Below, in pieces: positions 9,979 to 28,600 of a stretch of 33,411 bases of DNA. The stretch spans positions 1 to 33,411 of the forward strand of contig NW_005434577.1 of NCBI RefSeq assembly GCF_000315625.1, in the 5' to 3' direction. The translations under genes were made by a program, and so were the position numbers. The notes under the pieces were generated by a model that saw only the letters and a list, made by a program, of their open reading frames with translations, searched no databases and had not been told where the DNA came from. The DNA comes from Guillardia theta CCMP2712 (taxonomy: Eukaryota > Cryptophyceae > Pyrenomonadales > Geminigeraceae). Numbering within the stretch: position 1 is the first letter of the stretch; each line of letters begins with the position of its first letter.

Positions 9979-10245
9979 TCACATCTGCACCTCCTCTCCG
10001 ATCGAGTTCCTGTACGTCCGCTTGTTCACGATGATGTCCATGGCGTCTTGCAGCGCAGCGATCTGCTGCAGCCGCGAGGGCGAGCCCGGCGCAGACGAGG
10101 ACGAGGACGAAGAGGAGGACGAACACGTAGAGAAGAACAGTCCTCTGCATTCTTCTTCATGGCGGGGGCTCAGATCAGCTGACGGGATTTCGGATACGAG
10201 AGGAGAGATAGAGATGTTCTTGGAATGGCAGAGATGAAAATGCAT
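9979..10245 (-). CDS. Small poly-Ser protein, orphan family member 2
   Basis: An 88-residue frame. The ATG at 10245 was chosen over an upstream start because it gives an N-terminus matching member 1 (MHFHLCHSKNISISP against MRYSLFHAKHSLSPP) and almost the same length. A Ser run (about 9 residues) is followed by the tail SRLQQIAALQDAMDII, which is identical to that of member 1. At the DNA level about 125 bases of the 3' end match 8742-8866 with only a few differences, while the middle is diverged. That pattern suggests a recent partial duplication or gene conversion. Function is unknown. Confidence 0.6.
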   Translation of the reverse strand: MHFHLCHSKNISISPLVSEIPSADLSPRHEEECRGLFFSTCSSSSSSSSSSAPGSPSRLQQIAALQDAMDIIVNKRTYRNSIGEEVQM

Positions 10246-10669
10246 GGTGAGAGCGGGAAAGCCAGGACTGACACAGAAGCGAAAGTGCCTGTCAATAATG
10301 GGCAAGGATGAAGAAGAGATTTTTCAGAGCTGATGGGAGAGGAACATGAGGCAAGATGAACACGATGGCGAGTCTTGTGTGGAATGGGAGGAGAAAAACA
10401 GGTGGAGGAGGAACGAGGAGGAGGAGGAGAAACGAAGGAGAGGAGGAACGAGCAGGAGGAGGAACGAGGAGGAACGAGCAGGAGCGAGGAGGAACGAGGA
10501 ACGAGGAGGAGGAGGAACGAGGAGGATGGGAGCGGACACAGGGAGGCATCGATAAGGAACAGGAAGCCTTACAGGGAGAGGGGATCAGGACTTAAAGCTA
10601 CATTCTCGAAAAAGCTCGATTTCAATACTGTGCAAGAATTTTTTTTGGAACCTGAGTTGACCTACACAA
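10246..10669. other. Upstream region of small-family gene 2
   Basis: It contains a ggaggaacga-type purine repeat from about 10405 to 10535 and then mixed sequence. No gene is supported. Confidence 0.4.
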
Positions 10670-10920
10670 GATCACCACCACCCCTTTTTAACCCCCTTCG
10701 CTACCCCTCCTATCACTGCTTTACACCACCCCACCTGACAAAGATGGAAGGCACCCTACCCATCTTTTCCCCCTCATTGACTGGGAATACAGGGGTACAG
10801 TATTACCCACCCCCATGCTTTTCGAAACGCGTTCACGAAAGGAAGTTCTTTCAGGAACGATCAGGTAACCGTCACCCTTCGACCCCTTTGCTGTACCCCC
10901 CACCCATGTATTTCATTTTA
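10670..10920 (-). repeat. G-rich array on the minus strand, upstream of small-family gene 2
   Basis: The plus strand shows accacccc, acccccttcgctacccctcc, caccccacc, accctaccc, acccaccccc and taccccccaccc at intervals, so the G-rich strand is the sense strand of the minus gene starting at 10245. It resembles the array at 12340-12880 in the opposite orientation. Confidence 0.55.
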
Positions 10921-11098
10921 CAATGAGGGGTGAGAGGTCATGGAACGGGACCTCTTGGCCTTTTCTCCTGCTAGTGTGCTCGTGCCCTTTTAACTCGTGC
11001 TCCCCTCGACTCCTTTGCGCCCTCGTTTATTCGCCCCCTCCCTCCCTCCCTCCCTACTTCCTCGACTTCCTCCTCGACCTCCATCCATCCTTCTTCTC

Positions 11099-11160
11099 CC
11101 CACCGTCCTCACCGTCCTCACCGTCCTCACCGTCCTCACCGTCCTCACCGTCCTCACCCA
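11099..11160. repeat. 9-bp tandem repeat (accgtcctc)n
   Basis: About six or seven perfect copies of a 9-base unit lie within CT-rich low-complexity sequence, 130-190 bases before the third small-family gene. No function is inferred. Confidence 0.8.
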
Positions 11161-11293
11161 CCTCCGTCCCGCTCCCTCCGTCCTGCTCTTGCCTTCCTCT
11201 GCACCGGCTCTCTGTCACGGCAGTCACGATCCGCCTCAATTTGCCCTAGCATCCTCGACCCGAGCAGGAAATTCTCTTGAGGACATTGCAGAC

Positions 11294-11491
11294 ATGAACA
11301 TGAAGCTTTCACACACTCAAGACATTCTCCCTCCTATCAAGACTTGCAATGAAGGAAAATCCCAACACAAGTCCGACAAAACCATTCCTTCTCTTCGACT
11401 CAGACAGATGAATGCTCTACGACATGCAATCGACATGATCACGAGCAAGAATGCATTCAAAAATTCGCTGGGAGACAGCGTGCACATGTAA
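11294..11491 (+). CDS. Small orphan family member 3 (divergent, plus strand)
   Basis: A 65-residue frame beginning MNMKLSHTQDILPPIK and ending with LRLRQMNALRHAIDMI, SKNAFKNSLGDSVHM. It aligns with the tails of the two minus-strand genes: RL-x-Q-x-x-AL-x-x-A-x-D-x-I, then NS-x-G-(E/D)-x-V-x-M at the extreme C-terminus. It lacks their poly-Ser tract, which is a microsatellite in those copies. The ATG at 11294 (or 11300) gives an N-terminus resembling theirs (M-x-(Y/F/L)-x-x-x-H). Function is unknown. The frame remains open upstream in CT-rich sequence, but that part looks non-coding. Confidence 0.55.
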   Translation: MNMKLSHTQDILPPIKTCNEGKSQHKSDKTIPSLRLRQMNALRHAIDMITSKNAFKNSLGDSVHM

Positions 11492-12185
11492 AATAGGACT
11501 GATAGAAATGTATCAAAGTGTGAGTGATGTTAATAGATTTCAGAGCAGAAAACCTCTCAATGTTTCCATGGTAGCATGTCACACCTACACCCGGCCAGGA
11601 GGAGAGGGACGATATCTGTTGAGATGTCCAGAGAGCATCGGTCTTCTGGAATGCGTGTCATTCTCCAATCGCGTCCGCCCTCACAACCTTCACGAACGTG
11701 ATACATTGGATGTCACATGAACAAAGCCCCTATCGTGCCGGTTACAAAATTACATCCCACCCATGTCTTCACTCCATCCAGCTCCACTCTCAGTCCATAT
11801 GAGCCAAGAAAGGAGAAAAACAGGTCAACAACAGGCTGGTCGTTCAGCAGAATGGACGAAAGACGCGATTGATTTCATATGAAGTTTATTGTCATTCTGT
11901 AAGATAACTTGGAAGAGATCAAGAAACGACCTGATCCAACAAACTTGAGAGTATACAAGCACCCGCGTTGGGATGTTGTTAACGAACAATAAATCGGGGA
12001 TAACTTGAAAGATTTCTCGTAAAAAAAATAAAGGTGAAACAGTTTACAAAGAGATTTTCTTATTATGAACTCTAAAGCATGCAAACATTGACTTGAGTGT
12101 CTTCAATTTCCGGCCTCTATGAGCACATATACGTATCAAGAATGAGCTCTAAGGAGGTAGAGAAAAGGTAGAGAGGTTGCGAGAC
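11492..12185. other. Spacer after small-family gene 3
   Basis: Mixed to AT-rich sequence with no exon I can support. Short open frames on both strands show no family resemblance. Confidence 0.35.
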
Positions 12186-12227
12186 TGAGACGAAGGGAGG
12201 GGGGGATGGGAACGATGGAGGGAGGGA

Positions 12228-12298
12228 GGGGGACGGGGACGGGGACAGGGACAGGGACGGGGACGGGGACAGGGACAGGGACAGGGACAGGGACACAG
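12228..12298. repeat. Hexanucleotide repeat (ggggac/agggac)n
   Basis: About eleven copies of a six-base unit alternating ggggac and agggac, upstream of the G-rich array that precedes the transporter gene. Confidence 0.85.
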
Positions 12299-12339
12299 TA
12301 CAAGGAGAGGAGGAGATTGTTTGATAATTGCAGCACCCC

Positions 12340-12880
12340 CCCTGCTCGTCTGGGAATGGGGGTGGGGTGTGATAGATTCTTTTTCAGGGGGGTAGGGATG
12401 TTTCAAGACAGGTGGAAATGGTGGGTAATATGAAGTTATAAAGAGGGGTCAAAGTTCGAGATGGTGGGGTGGGTACGAATATGGGGTGGAGTAGTTTCAT
12501 CTGAGTTTGTTCTGTCGTCGTTCCTTTAGCATGTGGGGTAGGGTTCGATATTGTGGGGTGGGGTATGTAAAGGAGGGGGTATTCTCAAAATGACCTTGTG
12601 AAAAGGGGTTTCAATTAGGGAATTTCTGTGTGATAAGGTAAGGGTATAGTACTTCAAAGAAAAACCTTTATTAGGTAGGGTAGTATGGAAAGAGGGTGGG
12701 GGGTGATTCCTTAAGAAAAGCACTCCTGCAGGGTGGGGTACCTGAATTTTTTTTCGATGGAAAATCTACGAGTTGGGGAAACATTGCAACCATTATAGTC
12801 AATTGAAAGTAGGAAAAAGTGGGTGGGGTACTCAAAATAGTTATCAAGGGGGTTATTTGAACCCTTAATATAGGGGTCTA
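12340..12880 (+). repeat. G-rich array immediately upstream of the MFS transporter gene
   Basis: This is the longest array in the window. Clusters such as atgggggtggggtg, ggggggtaggg, ggtggggtgggtac, tgtggggtaggg, tgtggggtggggtatg, gggtggggtac and gtgggtggggtac are spaced by 20-50 bases of AT-richer sequence. It ends about 70 bases before the chosen start codon (12952). It lies so close to the gene that it probably overlaps the promoter or leader. Confidence 0.6.
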
Positions 12881-12951
12881 TAATCTGTCGAGCTCGAGGT
12901 GATGGGTAAATGTTGGAAGTTGTGAAGTATTGTAGTCAAGTTGTCGGAGAG

Positions 12952-15134
<2,183 letters not shown>

Positions 15135-15367
15135 GACAAATGAGCTCGTCAGGAGGAGGAGGAGGAGGATTTTTCTACTGAAACCTCTCGGTAGTGCTGC
15201 ATCATTTTCTCGGTCTCTTTGCAATTTTCCGGTTGCTCGAATTCTTGCATGTTTTCATCGTTTTTCCTGTAGTCTATGATATGAAAACATCCGTGTACAA
15301 CATCTTGTTGTTTCACTTCATTCAATACAACAAAGTTTACATAAGCATTAATTTCATCAAACATTCA

Positions 15368-15863
15368 TCACTCCAGATTTCTATCGTAATCATCTCCATC
15401 CTCCTCCCTGCTCCCCCTCCTCCTCCCCCTTCTCCTTCCTATGCAAGCCTCACACAGCAGCCGAAGGAAACGACGACATCTAACGTTCTGTCACTTTCTC
15501 CTCCCTTCGACTCATCACATCTCACCTCCTGTACTTTCTCCTTCGCCCACAGTTCAAGCGCTTTCCTCCCCGCCTCCCGCGCCGCCCCCAGCGCCTCCTG
15601 CAGTTGCTTCCACCAACGTTTTCCCTCCAGCTCTGCTACCATCGTCAGCCTCCCTCCTTTCCTCTCTCCTCTTCTCCTCTCTCCTCCTCTCCCTTCCTCT
15701 CCTCTCCTCCCCTCCCTTCCTCTCCTCTCCTCTCCTCTCCGCTCCGCTCCCCTCACCTCCTCTNNNNNNNNNNNNNNNNNNNNNNNNNNNNNNNNNNNNN
15801 NNNNNNNNNNNNNNNNNNNNNNNNNNNNNNNNNNNNNNNNNNNNNNNNNNNNNNNNNNNNNNN

Positions 15864-15902
<39 letters not shown>

Positions 15903-16359
15903 CGGTCCTTCACCTGCCGCATCCATCGGGCAAATCTGCTTTGAACTCGCCGATAAAAGACTCTCCCTCCTCCTCCCACCGCTGAATTCCAAGCCCCTCC
16001 CTGACGGGGCAGAAAACAAGAAGCAAGGGAAGAGAAGGGAGAGGAGGAGGAAAAGCGAGAGGAGTGGAAGGAAGAGAAGGGAGGGTCAGGAGTAAACGAA
16101 AAAGGAGGAGAGCAGCAGGAGGAGGAGGAGGAGAAGGAGGAGGAGAAGGAGGAGGAGCAGGAGATAAAGAAGCGCTGTGGAGTGGGAAAGAGGAGCAGAA
16201 AAGAGGAGAGAGTTTGATACCTGCTATTTCCGTTTCTTCCGCCGGTATAGAGGGGAGGGATTGAAAGTTCACTGAAACAAGATGAGGGAGGAGGAGGTAA
16301 AGGTTGATCACTGACATTGTTTCCCTTCCTACCCCCATCGGCTCGTCGGACGACGACAT
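15368..16359 (-). CDS. MORN-repeat protein, interrupted by an assembly gap
   Basis: Proposed exons (5' to 3'): 16359-16316, 16271-16221, 16000-15914 and 15649-15526. The last part is either a readthrough to a stop at 15439 or, after a 38-bp intron, an exon 15487-15368. Exons 1-3 join in phase 2 and give LYTGGRNGNSREGLGIQRW and GESFIGEFKADLPDGCGR, two MORN-type units (Y-x-G-x-x-x-N-G ... G-x-G, and GEFKxDLPDGxG). MORN repeats bind membranes or act as scaffolds; no enzyme domain is seen. The following intron contains a CAG tract, 100 Ns and a GAGAG tract, so exons may be missing. The exon at 15649-15526 is a basic amphipathic helix (KRWWKQLQEALGAAREAGRK). Its acceptor lacks a pyrimidine tract and is uncertain. 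The first intron is 44 bp. Confidence 0.55.
15764..15863. other. Assembly gap (100 N)
   Basis: A run of exactly 100 N, flanked by a CT/GA pentamer tract and a CAG tract. A round 100 normally marks a gap of unknown length, so the distance across it is not reliable. Confidence 0.95.
15864..15900. repeat. (AGC)n tract at the gap edge
   Basis: About twelve AGC units abut the gap. They lie in an intron of the minus-strand MORN gene, so the poly-Ala/Ser/Leu readings are not coding. Confidence 0.85.
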
Positions 16360-16676
16360 TTCACTTGTGTTTGCAAAGATATTCTGAACGACAGATAGAC
16401 AAACAGACAGAAAGATAGACAGCGGGAGTGAGAGAGGGCGGGGGAGGGAGGGAGGGAGGGAAGAAGAAGAAGAAGAAGAAGGTCAGAGCAACTGTGTGAA
16501 TGCGGAGAGCACAACAATGCAGCGACAAGAACGACCACTCAAGATATGATACACAACATCATGGAAAGATTCTCAACACTTAGTACGAAAGCTTAGCTGT
16601 CACCAAACAAACAGGGCTGTCACTAGCAAGACAAGACAAGTTTCTTGCACTCCTGCAAACACATTCTCATTCTATC
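16360..16676. other. Spacer between MORN gene start and helicase gene end
   Basis: Holds an agacagat-type repeat, (gggag)n and (aga)n tracts at 16395-16480 and otherwise ordinary sequence. It should contain the MORN promoter, but no motif is recognisable. Confidence 0.4.
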
Positions 16677-23584
<6,908 letters not shown>

Positions 23585-24269
23585 ACCCCGAACGGACTTG
23601 AGACAACAGGGACTCCTCTGAATACAGACACAGGTCACTCTGTCTCCCATCACAACCACCATCCCTCACCTGTCATGCACAACAGCAAGAACAACAGTCT
23701 TGCTGCTCGGCTCGAACATCTCCTATGCATCTTCACGTAGCGCTCATCACCTCCTATCCCGCCCCACGAGCATGGCGAAATCCTTCATACCCTGCCAGTC
23801 ACTGCCAGCATGCCGGTCCCTCATCCATGGGCGCTTGGCAGCAGCTCAACATGCGGATCTCTTGCGGTGCACGCTCATCATGCCCTTCACCGCGTTTGAT
23901 CATGTCGCTGCATCGGAGTTGCCTTGGAGCTGAACCATCAAAGTCCAACCTAAAGAAAGAGATCAGACTCCTTGACGGTACTGAGTGTGACTTCGAAGGC
24001 CGAAGATCATGCGATACAATACTTGAGCTGTATGAGATATTGCTGTTAAGGTAGACATAACTTTTCTTCAAGATGGTCTATTTCTTTTCAAAATTCCCCA
24101 CCTCTCCTCCCCTCCCCTCCTCTTCTCCCCTCCTCATCGTCTGCATCCTCCTGCCCCCCCCCCCCCCTACTCCTCTCCATTCCTCCTGCCTGAAAGCATT
24201 TTTGATCCACTAGTCGCATGCCGCGTATGTTGGTAGACCATGTGTTACCGGTCCTGCACAGTAGAAATG
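23585..24269. other. Upstream region of the helicase gene
   Basis: No supported exon, although an extra 5' exon cannot be excluded. A run of 14-15 C at about 24155-24169 lies in a CT-rich stretch. Confidence 0.35.
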
Positions 24270-24530
24270 TAGGGGTACTCATTTTTAAGGGGTGGGAGTA
24301 CCCTCTAGGAAAACGAAGGGGTGGAGAAAGCTATGATGAAGGGGTGAAGGTAGGATAGCAGGGGTTATTGGACGGGGGTAGGGGTAGAAATCAGTGGAAA
24401 AAGTGGGGTGGTATAGATGGAATATCAGGGGTACATTTTAGAGAAAAACGTTAAGTATTGTGGGTAGGGTTATGACATTGACGGGGGTGGAAAAATATTG
24501 CTCTCTAAACTGGGGTAGGGGTGGTTGGCG
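24270..24530 (+). repeat. G-rich array, plus orientation
   Basis: Clusters such as taaggggtgggag, gaaggggtggag, ggggtaggggtag, gtggggtgg, caggggtac and ggggtaggggtgg. No recognised plus-strand gene follows closely; the nearest candidate is the unplaced exon-like frame at 25348-25557. Confidence 0.55.
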
Positions 24531-25347
24531 ACGGTTCGCAATGTTCCAGATCAAGCAGCAGGTACGATGAAGAGGAGGGGGGGGAGGCAAAGGAGGAGGA
24601 GGAGGAGGAGGAGGGAGAGGAAGAGGGAGAAGAAGAGGAAGAGGAGGTTGAAGGGGTGAGTCGATGTTGAGGATCTCGATGAAGGACAGATACAGAAAGA
24701 CGATCGAGAAGCATTTGGGTACAACGAGAATGTTGTTTGGAATATGGGGATGATTTTAGCAACGGAAACTATTAGAATGAACATATGATGATCGAAGATC
24801 TACGACATAGCATATATTTCATTTGAGATTAGGATGCCTTTGTGAGACATCATGTAAGAATGAAATAGAAGTTTGGAGGCGAGTAATATGACGGGTGAGG
24901 TATGAATGTGCTATGATGAGATGATAAGGATGTTTCATGCTAATCAAGAAGATACGCCTCCGAGGAGAAAAGAGGAGGAAAATTATATGTTGACCGTGAC
25001 CGTCTGAGATAACGATCGTAAGGGAGTTGATGAGAAAGAGAACGGAGGGAATTGAAACACTGAAATATGTTGTGTTACAAGAAGATAACAATTTGCTGAG
25101 CGTTTGGAACTTAGAATGCAACACAAACAGAGAGAACTAGACGCTTCAAGCGTCAAGATATGCAATGTTGCGAATGAGAGTTGAAGAGCTCGTAGAAGGT
25201 CAGATGAGACGGAGATCGACTTGTGCAGCAATGAGATTAATAGCAATTTCATGAACAGACAAGATGGTTGTGATGTAAATTGAGAGAGACGGTGGAATGT
25301 ACGGGAGGGGGCAGGAGGTTAGACAGGATGTAGGAGGTGTGTGATAG
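24531..25347. other. Spacer with no recognised gene
   Basis: It has a purine repeat (gga/gaagag) at 24565-24650 and otherwise mixed AT-richer sequence. If the frame at 25348-25557 is real, its missing upstream exons would lie here, but none could be recognised. Confidence 0.35.
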
Positions 25348-25557
25348 CGAGACAGAAGAGGGTTCAAGAGGACACTTGACAAAATTGCGACTGACTCTCC
25401 TGCTCCCATCGTTCTGATCATTCTCGTTGAGCAGACCACGGAACTGGCCGATGCCTGGCTGAAGAGGAAGCTAGCGGAGAACAGCGTTATCTTCGGGCAC
25501 AGAGTCGGTTGCATTCCAACCAACATCTTGCATGCGAACAAGACTTATCTTGTTTAA
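25348..25557 (+). CDS. Exon-like open frame of unknown identity
   Basis: A 69-codon open frame with protein-like composition (for example IVLIILVEQTTELADAWLKR and HRVGCIPTNILHANK) that ends at a TAA. It contains no ATG, so it could only be an internal or terminal exon, or chance. The minus strand is also open here for 113 codons but has a poorer composition. It lies just beyond the 3' end of the minus-strand MAEA gene. I do not recognise a family. Confidence 0.25.
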   Translation, partial: RDRRGFKRTLDKIATDSPAPIVLIILVEQTTELADAWLKRKLAENSVIFGHRVGCIPTNILHANKTYLV

Positions 25558-25603
25558 AGACAAGTTAGGACAGATAGATTAAAGTTTTTTTTCTCAGCTT
25601 GCC

Positions 25604-28600
25604 TCATGTGACGATGACCTGGATGTCAAACAGCACGCATGTAAGACGACAACGTGAGAAAGAGAACCAAACGTGCTCTCCCCCACCTGACAAATCCTAA
25701 ATTTGCTCTGTGGTGGGCGTGCAAGTTCGTACTCCCCTGCAAGCACCCAGCTCAGCTGAAGTTGGAGGTGAAAATTTACCTATGACAAAGTCGAGGTCCA
25801 GCCAGGTAGAGAGGGACAAGTCTTTCCTGTCAACAAGTGTCAGGGTTGAGTCAATTGCACATATTGCTGAAGGTGAGAACGAAGTACAACATCGCTGAAA
25901 GGGACGACAGACACTCTCAACACCAGGGGACGAGCAGCATGAATCAAGGTTCGCATCATCGATCAAAGTTGGCTGCCATACATCAAACTTCACATTCATG
26001 AGTTCAAACATGACATTCATCTTTCAGAGTTCAACATCTTAGCCGTTCATCCTCACCCGTAGATCTCATCCGCTATCTTCATCGCCACTGACTTGGCGAC
26101 CAACCTGCCGTTGGGAAGTGCGCAAGGAGGATCGTCTTCATCCATAACCTGAAGGCTCACATTCACTTCCAATGAGATTTTTGCTCTCCCCTCCTCTCCC
26201 CTCCCCTCCCCTTTCCTTCCTCCTCTCCTCTCCTCTCCTCTCCTCTCCTCTCCTCTCCAGTCCTCTCCTCTCCAGTCCTCTCCTCTCCTCTCCTCTCCTC
26301 TCCTCTCCTCTCCTCTCCAGTCCTCTCCTCTCCTCTCCTCTCCTCTCCTGTCTCCTCTCCTCTCCTCTCCAGTCCTCCTCCTCCACTCTCCTCTCCTCTC
26401 CTCGTCTCCTCTCGTCTCCTCTCGTCTCCTCTCCTCTCCTCTCCTCTCCTCTCCTCTCCTCTCGCTCTCTCCTCTTCCCTACTCTCCCATCCCATCCCTC
26501 CTCTCCTCCTTCTCCCCCACCTTCCGGGTGTAACTGCAGAGCATGACAGAGTTCGAGACGGCCCTACAAGCTCATGAGCGACAAGAAGCAGACGCGTGCG
26601 AGTGACATCATGGGAAGATCCTTTGCAATCCGGTAGAAGGCACGATGTAGAGGGTCTCGGTTCCTGCAGCCAGCATCCCATCAGGCATCAGAGAGCAGGG
26701 AGAGCATGGCAATGGTCTACATCATTCGCCTCCTACCCTTCCTGCATCAACAATGTGCGATCAGACGAGGAGAAGGCGGGAAGCAGCATCAGACTTCACC
26801 TTGACACTGGTGCCATACATCGCAGCTTGTCCCTTTCCTCCTTACTCTCTTTCCCTTCCTTGCTCCCCGGCTGTTTGAAATCTTCCTCGTCCACCTGAGG
26901 CTTGACGTAGCTGGGAGAATACTGGTTCTTGGTCTTGAGAGCTGCCGTCATGTCAGGAGGGAGCGAGGGAGCGAGGGAGCGAGGGAGCGAGGGAGCGAGG
27001 GAGCGAGGGAGCGAGGGAGCGAGGGAGCGAGGGAGCGAGGGAGCGAGGGAGCGAGGGGTACCGAGGAGTCCCATGGCGAACAAGGAGGGGAGGAGAGGGT
27101 ACGACTGGCTCGAGCATCCACCGTGGATCAGATAAGCGTGCTTGAGAAGAGTCAGAACCAAACAAGATCAGGACGAGGAGGAGGAAAGCAAGGCGGGGGG
27201 GAGTATGAGAACGACGATGGGAACGAGGAAGAAGAAGAGGAAGAGGAAGAGGAAGAGGAAGAGGAAGAGGAAGAGACAAACTTCACCTTCTTGAGTGAGT
27301 CTTGCAGTTGTGTCCATCGAATGTCACCATACAATCTTCGAGCCTGCATGAGATTTGATTCATGATCGAGTGAGAGAAGCTAGGAGAGAGCTAGAAGAGA
27401 AGGTAGAGGAAAAGAGGGTATGAGGGGAGAAATGAAGAGGGTCGAGGAGAGGAGAGAGGGAGGAAAGGGAAGCAGACAAGAGAGGCAGGGAGAGAAGGAG
27501 GCAAAGAGGGAGGGCAGAGAGAGGGAGAGACCCAATCAAACTCCGAGTGAGGCTTGAAGAGGAGGAGCCAGAAGCTTGATCGAACTGCTAGAGAGCTTGC
27601 TTCAGCTATCCCCGTCCAAGGCTTCTCCTTCAGCTTCTCCTTCAGCTTCTCAACCTCCACACCATCCACAGGGAAACGCCTCATGTTGACATCGTTGAGC
27701 AGCAGCTGGGGGAATGCTGGGGAATCCTGCGACAACTCGTCGTACCACCAGCGGACGAAGTCGCAAGCGGCGGCATGGTCGCCCCTGTAGCAGAGCTGCT
27801 GCACTTGCTGCAGGTGCGTCTGAGAGATCAGCATCATGGTCGAGTCATGCTGCAGGAGCTTCTCTTTATGCTTGTTGCACCACTTCAGCAGCCCCAGCAG
27901 GTCCCCACCTTGAAGTGACTGCAACACGCGATAGGCCTTCTCGTACTGATGAAGCGACTTGGAGAGCTGGATACCACTGGCCTGAGCCAGCACTGCCGCC
28001 TTATCAACCTCGAGCAAGCTCAGACAGAAGTCAATGTACAACATGTCCATCTTCCGATCGTCCCTCTTCTTCATCTCCTTCTTGGACAGCTTGATGGACT
28101 TTTTCTCCTTGAGCCCTTGGAGGTACTCCTGGAGCTCGTCGACGATCTTGCTGTTCAGTAGGAAGTTCAGCTGGTGCAGGATCTCGTCTGCCTTCTTGAA
28201 CTTTTTCAGGGCTAAGATCGCTATCCCCAGGTTGACAGTCAACGTCAGCCGCATTTCCTTGACTTTCTTCTCGAACTCTTCCATCATGGCCGCTGGCGGG
28301 TTCGACATATCATCGCACTCAGCCTCACCGGCGAAGTTCATGACCTCGTCAAAGGAAGCCTGAGAGCTCGCGATCGCATGCTGTATCATGGCAGAGCCAT
28401 GGTCAAGCAGCTTGTCCGCAAGCTTGCAGAGGCTCTTGGTCGTCGTTGTCAGGTCCTCGTAGAAGGTTTTCCAGTAGGTGATCTCCATATCATACGCGAT
28501 GTCATCCTGCTGCTCGCCTTCTACGTCTCCCCATCCTCGCTGCTCAAACTCGCTGCTTTCATCAGAAGCGGAGCTCGTGCTCGCTGAGCAGCCGCCCCTC

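Noticed and set aside
23700-24070. Overlapping frames of 77-109 codons near the helicase start, including a short MRDRHAGSDW frame on the minus strand
   Set aside because: They cannot be joined in phase to the helicase and show no family features; an upstream exon remains possible but unsupported.
25687-25880. Plus-strand exon series (38-bp intron between 25770 and 25808) that also joins in phase
   Set aside because: The same segment is explained better by the last exons of the minus-strand MAEA gene, which have good pyrimidine-tract acceptors and bring all ten exons into phase.
26172-26681. 124- and 172-codon frames across the tcctc tract
   Set aside because: Pentamer repeats without stops give open frames on both strands; the tract is an MAEA intron.
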